Assembly (NCBI GenBank): GCA_026004775.1
Contig: BPJU01000005.1
Span: forward strand, 62,001-126,000
DNA length: 64,000 bases
Direction: 5' to 3'
From: Pirellulaceae bacterium
GTDB taxonomy: Bacteria > Planctomycetota > Planctomycetia > Pirellulales > Pirellulaceae
Below are positions 57,828 to 64,000 of the stretch, piece by piece. Position 1 is the stretch's first letter. Each line of letters opens with the position of its first letter. The notes under the pieces were generated by a model. That model was given only the letters and a program-made list of their open reading frames with translations, ran no database searches and was not told the DNA's origin. The position numbers were made by a program, and so were the translations under genes.

Positions 57828-58358
57828 TTAGCCGGCATTATCGTCATCGTCCAGGGCCAGCGGGATGGCGATGGCCGCGGCCACTATGCCACCCAGGACC
57901 CATGGGTTCGTAATGAACTGCATGAATCGACCGCCGCCCTGAGCCCGAATGAGGTCGTCGGACTGGACCACCATCACCAGCCGGTCGGACGCCGAAGGCG
58001 GTGCGGTGCGGGCGGCCCACAGGCGAACGACGTCCGTCTGTTGCGGAGTTTCGATCTGATAGACCCCGCCCCGAATATCGCGGACAGCGAACTTACCGTG
58101 GACGTCTGTCTGCGCCGCCGCCACCAGTTTGCCGTGACGGCTGATACGGACCGGCACCAGCGCCACCGGCTGCCCATCGGCGGTCACCACATAGCCGGTC
58201 AGGATGCCTCCGTCCTGCAGTTGCACATCTACCGTGCTCTTGGAGGTCGCCTCGATCCGATGGCCGCCTGGCATGACCGCCAGCGCGGGCCGGGGCAGGA
58301 ACCAACTTGCCATCGCGACCACTGTCGCGAGCCACCCCCAACGTCTCCCGATTTTCAT
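57828..58358 (-). CDS. Exported protein with C-terminal membrane anchor, paralogue B
   Basis: 176 residues. Signal peptide 'MKIGRRWGWLATVVAMASW' and cleavage near PALA; a regulatory-like beta domain 'ILTGYVVTADGQPVALVPV' and 'AQTDVHGKFAVRDIRGGVYQI'; 'VRLWAARTAPPSASDRL'; then 'VLGGIVAAAIAIPLALDD' and a DDDDNAG end. It shares the order and several phrases with paralogue A at 55558, and 'ITNP' immediately before the anchor helix in both. AAGGAG lies 7 bases before the ATG. Confidence 0.83.
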   Translation of the reverse strand: MKIGRRWGWLATVVAMASWFLPRPALAVMPGGHRIEATSKSTVDVQLQDGGILTGYVVTADGQPVALVPVRISRHGKLVAAAQTDVHGKFAVRDIRGGVYQIETPQQTDVVRLWAARTAPPSASDRLVMVVQSDDLIRAQGGGRFMQFITNPWVLGGIVAAAIAIPLALDDDDNAG

Positions 58359-58622
58359 GTGCCCGACTCCTTGTCTGCTGGCTAAACGATGTTCCCGGAC
58401 CCCGCTGGTACTGACCACATCGGTCGCCCAACCTACTGGTTCGACCGGCGCTGGTGGAAAACTTTAGCGGTTTTTCCGGCGGTCTCGGTTCTTTCCAAGG
58501 CGTGCAGCGATTGTGCGGCGAGAATTCTCTTGTCTGTTTTGTCGGACACGTTACCACTAGATCTGGACCGGGATCGGTGGCGCCGGCAAAGTTTCTATGC
58601 CAGCGGGGCTCGGTGGGTTGCG

Positions 58623-59489
58623 CTACCAGCGCCGGAAGTGGTCGGCCAGGGCGCTCTGAAGGTCGCTGATGGATTGGCGCAAGCGAACACTTAAGGGTGG
58701 CTCGGGGCGGCCGGCCCGTAGATCGGCCAGGTAGCCCCGAAAGGTCTCCTGCACCGGCTGCGGTCCGTGCAAAAGAAAATGCGTCCATGCCCAACAGTTG
58801 CGATAGTCGGTGCTGGAAAGCTCTTGTATCTGGACGAAGGGCTCGAGTTTTTCCAGCGCCGGCACCAACCGCAGGCGCGCCGCCAGGCGCACCGCGGCAG
58901 CATGCGGGTGAGCGGTCCCACGGTCGGACGGTGGCATTTCAAAATACTCGGCCAACCCCTCATCCAACCATAACGGAACGAGCGGCACCAACTCCCGAAG
59001 AAAAGCGTGCGTCGCTTCGTGCCGCAAGTCGACCGGCAGTTCCCTCTGCCCGTAGGCAAAGACCATGGGAAAACCACGGCTCTGGATGAATAAGGCTCGG
59101 CGGCGAGGTGCTTCGGGAAAATACGTCGTGAGATACCGTCGATAAGAAGACTTGTCGTCAAATAAAAAAACGAACACCGGAGCCGCGGGCTGAGGAAGCT
59201 CTAACCGTTCGGCAAGCTCTTCGGGCAGCCGATCCAGGTCATCAGGCCAAAGCTGCATCGCCCCCTGGGCGCTTTGGGCGTGGATCAGAAACAGTCCCCG
59301 CCGAGCTTCGAACGGCCAGCGCTCACCTTGGCCGGCTCGTACGGCTCGACCTGCTAAACCTCCCAACGACCAAACGCCCAGGCAACGGGCCGTCTGCTTG
59401 AGGACCTGTCGATGCCAGGCCCTTCGCGTGCAGCTTGCCGCACCCGCCCGATTGCAAACTAGGCCGCCCGCCGCCACCAATTCCACCAT
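58623..59489 (-). CDS. DUF1570-like putative metallopeptidase
   Basis: About 288 residues. A gluzincin-type motif, 'DLRHEATHAFLRELVPL' (HEATH), followed by 'VPLWLDEGLAEYFEMP' where Glu is the third ligand, is the DUF1570 arrangement seen in planctomycetes. The N-terminal part contains a weak hydrophobic region, so export is possible. The start is uncertain: ATG at 59489 overlaps the phosphatase gene by 31 bp, and TTG or GTG codons follow within 15 bases. C-terminus is helical. Confidence 0.78.
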   Translation of the reverse strand: MVELVAAGGLVCNRAGAASCTRRAWHRQVLKQTARCLGVWSLGGLAGRAVRAGQGERWPFEARRGLFLIHAQSAQGAMQLWPDDLDRLPEELAERLELPQPAAPVFVFLFDDKSSYRRYLTTYFPEAPRRRALFIQSRGFPMVFAYGQRELPVDLRHEATHAFLRELVPLVPLWLDEGLAEYFEMPPSDRGTAHPHAAAVRLAARLRLVPALEKLEPFVQIQELSSTDYRNCWAWTHFLLHGPQPVQETFRGYLADLRAGRPEPPLSVRLRQSISDLQSALADHFRRW

Positions 59490-60247
59490 CTCCCACGTCG
59501 CCCGCCAGACCTGGCCGCCCTCATCGGTACGGGACGTCCCAAAAAGACGGCCAAAGGGTTCGTTGAGCACACCTGGTTGGCATAGACCTGATCGGTCAGT
59601 TCCGTCAGTCGCTGCCAGGCACGGCGCATCAGGGGCCGGCGCGAATCGGCTCGGTGAGCGTCCGTCGCCAGAAAATGGATCCAACGCCGGGAAGCCAGCC
59701 ATCGACTGGTGCGCTCAGCGTCCGGACCGAATGCTCCTAACAGACTGCCCGCCGTCACCTGCATCAGGCAACCCAGCCGCAGTAGTGGCTCGAGCAACTT
59801 GGGCTGGTCAATGATACCTTCGTTGCGCTCCGGGTGCGAAAGAATAGGCACCACCCCGATCTGGAGCAGGCTGGCAACCAATCCCTCGATCGGCACGTAC
59901 ATTTCATGAGGTAGTTCCAGCAGCACGTGCTTGCCGTGGCCGCCCAGCGTCAAGACATCGCCGCTCTTGATTCTCTCGACGAGGTCGGCTTCCACCCGCA
60001 CGTCCGCCCCGGGAAGTACCTCCAGTCCGATCGCGTGTTCGTGCAACAGTCGCTGGAACTGCCGCGTTTTGTCGATGATGGTTTGTGCGGAATTGTCCTG
60101 GTACACGCCTAACTGATGAGGAGTGACGATGATGCGTCGGATCCCATCGGCCACGGCGATCCGAGCCATCTCGAGCGACTCTTCCCAGGAGCGAGCCCCG
60201 TCGTCGATTTCCGGAAGAAAATGGCTGTGAATATCCACGAACTCCAT
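59459..60247 (-). CDS. YwqE/CpsB-type protein-tyrosine phosphatase
   Basis: 262 residues, PHP-type metal-dependent phosphatase: 'MEFVDIHSHFLPEIDDGA', 'IIVTPHQLGVYQ', 'EVLPGADVRVEAD', 'VPILSHPERNEGI' and 'FLATDAHRADSR' carry the metal ligands. Such enzymes remove phosphate from the Tyr tail of Wzc-like kinases (see 51996), controlling chain length. The Arg/Trp-rich end 'GGRRGRWWNWWRRAA' is unusual and may touch the membrane. First gene after the promoter at 60479 and a long leader. Confidence 0.92.
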   Translation of the reverse strand: MEFVDIHSHFLPEIDDGARSWEESLEMARIAVADGIRRIIVTPHQLGVYQDNSAQTIIDKTRQFQRLLHEHAIGLEVLPGADVRVEADLVERIKSGDVLTLGGHGKHVLLELPHEMYVPIEGLVASLLQIGVVPILSHPERNEGIIDQPKLLEPLLRLGCLMQVTAGSLLGAFGPDAERTSRWLASRRWIHFLATDAHRADSRRPLMRRAWQRLTELTDQVYANQVCSTNPLAVFLGRPVPMRAARSGGRRGRWWNWWRRAA

Positions 60248-60364
60248 AGCTGCTTCCTTGCCGCATAGGCTTGTCGGCGGGGACTATTCGCCTTGAGCCT
60301 GGTCCCGGCCGGGGCTTTGGCCGCCCCAATCCGACCTGAACTGCCATCCGAGCCGACCATCCAT

Positions 60365-60413
60365 GAGCTCAATGGCCAAGCCCGCTGATGCGGGCGCTTG
60401 GGTTGTTGAGCTC
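60365..60413 (-). promoter_or_regulatory. Long hairpin in the leader of the phosphatase operon
   Basis: A 49-nt near-palindrome: GAGCTCAA (60365-60372) pairs with TTGAGCTC (60406-60413), and CCAAGC with GC(GC)TTGG and CCGC with GCGG inside, around a TGAT turn. On the minus strand it lies about 60-110 nt after the expected transcription start and 118 bp before the ywqE-type start. No T-run follows. A regulatory leader or protein site is more likely than a terminator. Confidence 0.55.
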
Positions 60414-60478
60414 GCTGTGTGCGCGGAGGGGCCGCGTGGAAATGATCCTGGTGCGACAGACTCCCCAACGCAAGCGAA

Positions 60479-60507
60479 ACTCTAGCCGCTGAGGATGGCC
60501 GGGTCAA
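60479..60507 (-). promoter_or_regulatory. Sigma-70 promoter of the YwqE-type phosphatase unit
   Basis: Minus strand TTGACC (60502-60507), 17 bp spacer, TAGAGT (60479-60484). -35 is 5 of 6 and -10 is 4 of 6. The start would be near 60472, giving a 225-nt leader that includes the long hairpin. Confidence 0.6.
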
Positions 60508-60856
60508 GGGAAATTACCACCCGGCCGACCGCCGGCTACGCCGCCTGAGGCGTGGCCCTGCTGGAAGGCGCACCGGCTGTCTCGTGGAAGTGCCAGGCCG
60601 TGTTCGGTGCCGCCACAAACTCCCGAAAACCCATGTATGCGACGATCGAGCAGGCGCAAGTTCGAGGAGCTTTTGCGGGGTGTTGCTCACGGCTCCGGAT
60701 CTGGCTATGGGGCAGGTTCGAAACCCGCACCAACACAGCGCATCTTGTATCGTTGTTGGTTCGGCGTATCCATCAGATACCGAACTACCACACCTGACGG
60801 AGGCCGCAGCGCGTCCGGGCAATGCGAGCGGCACCGGATCGTAAACGACAGCTCTA
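60508..60856. other. Gene-free region between hypothetical protein and phosphatase promoter
   Basis: About 350 bp. Minus-strand frame 60536-60634 encodes 'MGFREFVAAPNTAWHFHE' and 14 more residues, but without a ribosome site. ACCAACA (60730-60736) pairs with TGTTGGT (60754-60760) as a stem. A T-arm-like GGTTCGAAACC at 60715-60725 is not part of a tRNA. Nothing else recognised. Confidence 0.35.
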
Positions 60857-62131
60857 TCACGCAGGACTTTTAGGTGTCTGATTCCTTACACGAATCCTAC
60901 TACGCCTCCATGCAAACCCCACTGCCAACGCCATTACGGCCGCCACTCCCAACAGCCCCAGAAACAGCGTTAGCGGCCACTTAACCTGCGCTGAGCGCCG
61001 GCCGGGGCTTGCCCGACCGGCCAAGCGAGCTACATCTTCGTCGTCAGCTGGGTGCAGTGTACCATCAGACTGCACCACAAGGGTCTGTGACTTTCCTTCC
61101 CCGGTTCTGTGGTAGATTAATGAATTCGGCGGAAACTCCAATTGAAAAACGCTGTTTGGCACCGCGACATTCAGTTCGATAACTTCAAGTTTACACTTCG
61201 ACTCATATTGCAGTTTACCAGTGGAATCGTAAAGTTGGGTTTCCCAAGCCGCCGGATACCACAACTGATCCCGATAAAGCGCATAGGAAAGCGTAGTCTG
61301 CAGGCTCAGTCTGCCATCATAATACTCCAATTGTTTTACCGGCAACTGCCCGGCAACCACATCCAGCCACAACTCGATTGACCGAGAATGCGAGCCAGAG
61401 TCCTTGGGCTGGCCCGGGATTACGACGCCCTTTTTCTGGCCCGAGATAATAACATAGTGCTTGTCGGCATGTTGGACGCGGCGCACAGTGGCTGACCCTG
61501 GAGTTTCCATGTTCGTGTCGATCCAGTCCTTAGGACAGAAAGACAGCGGAACGACAAACGTGTCGACATTCCAGGTAACCGGATCTTGACCTTCTTGCAT
61601 CGTTCCCATGGAATAAGGCAGCCAATGTCCATCGCGGGGTGTAAAGCTCTTGCTCTGCCGGCCGTCGAATACCTCAATAAAGGTGACCGGCCTATATTCT
61701 TGTACCGTTCCAGCCGGCCTGACCACCGGCAACTCATGTACGGCGTCAATCCTTAACCGGCCGCCGTCAAATGAAATAACGTAATCCCGCCGGTAGCGTC
61801 GATCCGTAAGTGGGACCGTCAACCGCAGGTCGTGGTCGCGGAGCACCTCCTGCCGGCGTTCCTCGGATAAGGAAAGGGCGGGTTCGAAAATCGCGGCTTC
61901 GACCCGGATACGATAGGAAACCACCTCAGACTGCCGCTGGCGAAGGGCATCAAAAACATCTTCTACCGCAAGTGGTTGGTACGCGAGGCCCGACTTGCTC
62001 ATTCCTTGGCTAAGGATGACGATGCTGAAAACCCCCCATGCCCAGCGCAATAAAACAACGTCAACCCACTGAAACAGACTTGCGCTACTCACGGCTCCGG
62101 CCTTCCTGGTTATAAGGTTTTTTTCGAGCAC
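60857..62131 (-). CDS. Exported, membrane-anchored hypothetical protein
   Basis: 424 residues. A hydrophobic N-terminal segment (about 22-42), a long beta-rich body that resembles outer-membrane lipoprotein-sorting (LolA/LolB-type) folds ('DYVISFDGGRLRIDAVHE', 'YYDGRLSLQTTLSYALYR', 'VIELNVAVPNSVFQLEFP'), and a C-terminal membrane helix (about 388-408) with a basic end. This shape is frequent in planctomycetes and is unassigned. Start GTG at 62131 is the longest; an ATG at codon 44 would cut off the N-terminal hydrophobic segment. Confidence 0.8.
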   Translation of the reverse strand: MLEKNLITRKAGAVSSASLFQWVDVVLLRWAWGVFSIVILSQGMSKSGLAYQPLAVEDVFDALRQRQSEVVSYRIRVEAAIFEPALSLSEERRQEVLRDHDLRLTVPLTDRRYRRDYVISFDGGRLRIDAVHELPVVRPAGTVQEYRPVTFIEVFDGRQSKSFTPRDGHWLPYSMGTMQEGQDPVTWNVDTFVVPLSFCPKDWIDTNMETPGSATVRRVQHADKHYVIISGQKKGVVIPGQPKDSGSHSRSIELWLDVVAGQLPVKQLEYYDGRLSLQTTLSYALYRDQLWYPAAWETQLYDSTGKLQYESKCKLEVIELNVAVPNSVFQLEFPPNSLIYHRTGEGKSQTLVVQSDGTLHPADDEDVARLAGRASPGRRSAQVKWPLTLFLGLLGVAAVMALAVGFAWRRSRIRVRNQTPKSPA

Positions 62132-62240
62132 TCACCACATATTTTTAACATGCTAGAGCACACTAAAAAACTCTTTCCGAGCTGCGACATTTGGGAACGC
62201 TTTTCAACCGCCCGGCGCGGCTACTTTCCTTTCCTGGTAG

Positions 62241-62451
62241 GTAACCGTTCACGGTTAGCAAATGAAGAACACGATATTGGCTCATGGGGTAGCGGAAGTC
62301 GCAAGGCGGACGCAGTAGCGGCCGCCGCAAGACTTCCGCAACGAAAAAATCTTCGCGAAGCGTCCACATTCCGTATGCGGAACACGCACGTGTTCCGCAC
62401 CTTTGGAAGCGAGGCCCCGAAACAGCTTGTGATTCAACCGTGAACGGTTAC
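62241..62451. mobile_element. 211-bp element with 16-bp terminal inverted repeats (MITE-like)
   Basis: The left end 62241-62256 (GTAACCGTTCACGGTT) and right end 62436-62451 (AACCGTGAACGGTTAC) are perfect inverted copies. It contains an 11-bp hairpin with CA turn, TGCGGAACACG (62376-62386) and CGTGTTCCGCA (62389-62399). No target-site duplication is evident and no transposase is present, so it may instead be two independent copies of a palindromic site. Confidence 0.5.
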
Positions 62452-62688
62452 GCTTGGGCTAAATAAAAGCCGGCCTTTCAGGCCGCTGGTTGCCAGCTTC
62501 GATAACCAACGACTACAGCATCGCGCGTCGTAGTTGTACTGTTTAACTGCACCCACCGAAGCACCGGTGCGTGCGGTACAGTAGAAAGATCTCGGCGTGA
62601 GGTAGTAATCGCAGACGCAACGCGGACAATCTTGGCAATATACGAAAAGATAATTCTGGCAAGAAGAGAACCTATATTTCCGGCACAT
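62434..62688 (-). CDS. Doubtful Cys/Tyr-rich small protein
   Basis: 84 residues starting 'MCRKYRFSSCQNYLFVYC' then 'QDCPRCVCDYY': nine Cys in the first 60 residues and many Tyr. GGAAG lies 9 bases before the ATG. The last residues are encoded by the repeat at 62436-62451. Might be a metal-binding small protein or a chance frame between repeats. No family recognised. Confidence 0.3.
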   Translation of the reverse strand: MCRKYRFSSCQNYLFVYCQDCPRCVCDYYLTPRSFYCTARTGASVGAVKQYNYDARCCSRWLSKLATSGLKGRLLFSPSVTVHG

Positions 62689-62795
62689 TCGTCTGTCTTC
62701 CGGTATTTCGGGACTTGAGCAACCAAGCAGGGGGCGGCCATACCGAGCTGTCGCGGGTTCAATACGCTCCCCGGTAAAGGTTGCTGGCTTACCAG

Positions 62796-62809
62796 CCGTG
62801 AACGGTTAC
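62796..62809 (+). repeat. Third copy of CCGTGAACGGTTAC
   Basis: Perfect match to 62438-62451 and inverse of 62241-62254. The core CCGT-GA-ACGG is itself palindromic. Confidence 0.7.
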
Positions 62810-62950
62810 CAGTTTTGCAAGCACACCTGGTGCTTACTGCCTACCCGAAAACCGCCCTTGGTTCGCTTATCGATAGGCCCTCGAACCGGTTCTCGGATAG
62901 GCTCGTAGCCAATCCGGACTGGAATCGCTGTCCCGGCCAACCGCGATCCG

Positions 62951-63499
62951 TCAATTCCAAATATATTGCTCACCCGGACTGCCCGCCTTGGAGAAGACCG
63001 GTTCCAAAATGCGCTGCCCGATACGTTTGGTGGTATCTTTCCAAAGCGTTTCCGGGTCTGCAAAAACGTCGTCCGGCCGAGCCGGGATCGTCAACCACCC
63101 CCCCATCTCCAACTCGTGCTCCAACTGCTTCGGCCCCCAACCCGAATAGCCGACGAACAGTTTCAACGGTTGGCTGCTGTGCACCAGCTTGTCCAGCAAT
63201 TCTTTCTTGGACGTCAGGTAGATGCCGGGCAGCACCTGCCATTCGCCCCATTCTGAGCAGCCGTGCAAGGCCAACAGGGGCCCATCGACGGGTCCCCCCC
63301 GATAGATCGGCTCATCTCGGTCACATTGCGACTCGTCGACCATCTGCCAAATTTCGGAGACGTTCTTCGACAGCGGCCGGTTCAATATCAACCCGAGAGC
63401 CCCCTCATCGGTGTGCTGCACCATCAGAACGACCGTCTGAAAAAAATTGGGGTCCACCAGGTGAGGCGAGGCCACGAGCAGGTGCTGTGCCAGCGACAT
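62951..63499 (-). CDS. YqgE/AlgH family protein
   Basis: 182 residues, full length. 'MSLAQHLLVASPHLVDPNF' and 'FFQTVVLMVQHTDEGALGLI' then 'LNRPLSKNV', 'YRGGPVDGPLLALHG' and 'FVGYSGWGPKQLEHELEMG' are all family marks. The role is uncertain; it was linked to alginate regulation in Pseudomonas. Cytoplasmic. GGAGGCAGCCCC lies directly before the ATG at 63499. Divergent from the phosphatase gene on the right; TATAAT at 63583-63588 lies between them but lacks a convincing -35. Confidence 0.92.
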   Translation of the reverse strand: MSLAQHLLVASPHLVDPNFFQTVVLMVQHTDEGALGLILNRPLSKNVSEIWQMVDESQCDRDEPIYRGGPVDGPLLALHGCSEWGEWQVLPGIYLTSKKELLDKLVHSSQPLKLFVGYSGWGPKQLEHELEMGGWLTIPARPDDVFADPETLWKDTTKRIGQRILEPVFSKAGSPGEQYIWN

Positions 63500-63668
63500 G
63501 GGGCTGCCTCCTTGAACAAAACAGGTAGTTCCCGACTTCTGCGGCGCTCAGTCCCCGCGGAACCATGGGAGACCGCCTGCATTATAATCATTTTCTTACA
63601 GCGTGCATTTGTCCAGGAACATTTGTCGCGGCACCCAAGGGAACCACGGCAGAGAAGGAGCCGGTACG

Positions 63669-64000
63669 TTGCCAGCAGGACGGTTGATTGCCATTGGAGA
63701 CATCCACGGTTGTTTGGCGGCTTTCGAGGCGCTGTTGGAGCGAATCGCTCCCGGGCCAGACGACACCTTGGTGCTGCTGGGTGACTATGTGGATCGCGGT
63801 CCGGATACGCGCGGCGTATTGGATCGCATGTTGACGCTGCGTAACGCATGCCGGCTGGTTCCGTTGATGGGCAATCATGAGCTGATGATGCTCCAGGCTT
63901 TTGAGGACCATTGGACGGCCTACGAGTGGTTGGAAAGCGGGGGCCGCCAGACGCTCGCCAGCTACGGCGGCAAGCCATCTGCAGTACCCGCCGAGCACCT
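63669..64000 (+). CDS. Serine/threonine phosphatase-type metallophosphatase (cut by window end)
   Basis: The first 110 codons are present. Metal motifs 'GDIHG', 'LLGDYVDRGPDTRGV' and 'LMGNHELMML' are in the right order and spacing for the PPP family. TTG at 63669 has GGAG 8 bases upstream. The C-terminal His motifs lie outside the window. It reads rightward, divergent from the YqgE gene. Confidence 0.9.
   Translation, partial: MPAGRLIAIGDIHGCLAAFEALLERIAPGPDDTLVLLGDYVDRGPDTRGVLDRMLTLRNACRLVPLMGNHELMMLQAFEDHWTAYEWLESGGRQTLASYGGKPSAVPAEH

Larger units (their letters stand above)
62132..62950. other. 819-bp intergenic region with repeats and a doubtful small ORF
   Basis: Holds the 211-bp element, a third copy of the palindromic repeat at 62796-62809 and a Cys-rich open frame (62434-62688, minus). 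The remainder, 62810-62950, carries two copies of GATAGGC about 30 bp apart (62874 and 62896) but no gene. Confidence 0.45.

Noticed and set aside
60711-60760. T-arm-like sequence GGTTCGAAACC followed by ACCAACA, suggesting a tRNA or permuted tmRNA
   Set aside because: One mismatch in the T-stem, no D-arm or anticodon arm at the right distance, and the only complement to the supposed acceptor strand lies downstream without a G-U pair or CCA. It is better explained as an isolated stem.

Overview
The window looks like chromosomal DNA of a high-GC planctomycete, probably near the Pirellulales/Thermogutta group. The evidence is an extracellular protease with the planctomycete LEPRxLL N-terminal motif, a methanofuran-pathway enzyme (MfnB) as found in planctomycetes with tetrahydromethanopterin C1 metabolism, a PSP1-domain protein, and many secreted proteins of types common in this phylum. 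Genus and species cannot be read from the sequence alone.

Layout. 0.2-14 kb is mostly housekeeping: a secreted STN-domain protein, a PHA-type small protein, mfnB with a membrane partner, RNase D, a TPR protein, a DUF11-repeat exported protein, a PSP1 protein, biotin synthase, a di-haem peroxidase next to a secreted beta-propeller, and leuC-leuD. 14-20 kb holds nucleotide-sugar supply: a UDP-glucuronate 4-epimerase-like protein, a small coiled-coil protein, glmS, a GGHCIP-type nucleotide-sugar dehydrogenase and a methyltransferase-like protein. 20.5-25.6 kb holds a 1093-residue subtilase with eight exact 46-residue repeats, a clear Rho-independent terminator, and a hypothetical protein. 25.6-30.2 kb is an accessory-looking island. 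A palindromic GC-rich repeat is followed by a compact leftward operon: an MqsR-like toxin candidate, an MqsA-like zinc-finger/HTH antitoxin, and a KGGVGR-variant P-loop ATPase with a helical/TPR-like tail. A near-consensus sigma-70 promoter (TTGACT, 17 bp, TATGAT) reads into it. I consider this the best candidate for an undescribed system.

30.2-60.3 kb is one large surface-polysaccharide locus in two convergent arms. The rightward arm (30.3-39.7 kb) carries a WbuB/CapL-like glycosyltransferase, the complete FnlA/FnlB/FnlC set for UDP-N-acetyl-L-fucosamine, a CapN/WbjF-like reductase, an initiating sugar-phosphate transferase and two polytopic membrane proteins. The leftward arm (55.4-39.7 kb) carries a Wza-like export protein, a Wzc-like chain-length regulator/tyrosine kinase with a (Tyr-Gly)8 tail, an O-antigen ligase/polymerase with a TPR-like tail, a WbpM/CapD-type 4,6-dehydratase, a Wzx-like flippase, a DUF268 protein, three glycosyltransferases and an AsnB-type amidotransferase. 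The arms meet tail to tail with a 44-bp overlap. Upstream on the same strand lie two paralogous exported proteins, an MtfA-like peptidase, a DUF3127 protein, a DUF1570-like protein and a YwqE/CpsB-type tyrosine phosphatase, the expected opponent of Wzc. The phosphatase has a good promoter and a 225-nt leader with a long hairpin.

60.9-64 kb holds a membrane-anchored hypothetical protein, an 819-bp gap with palindromic AACCGT-N2-ACGGTT repeats (two forming the ends of a 211-bp inverted-repeat element), a YqgE/AlgH protein, and the start of a metallophosphatase cut by the window end. I saw no rRNA, tRNA, CRISPR array or intact transposase.
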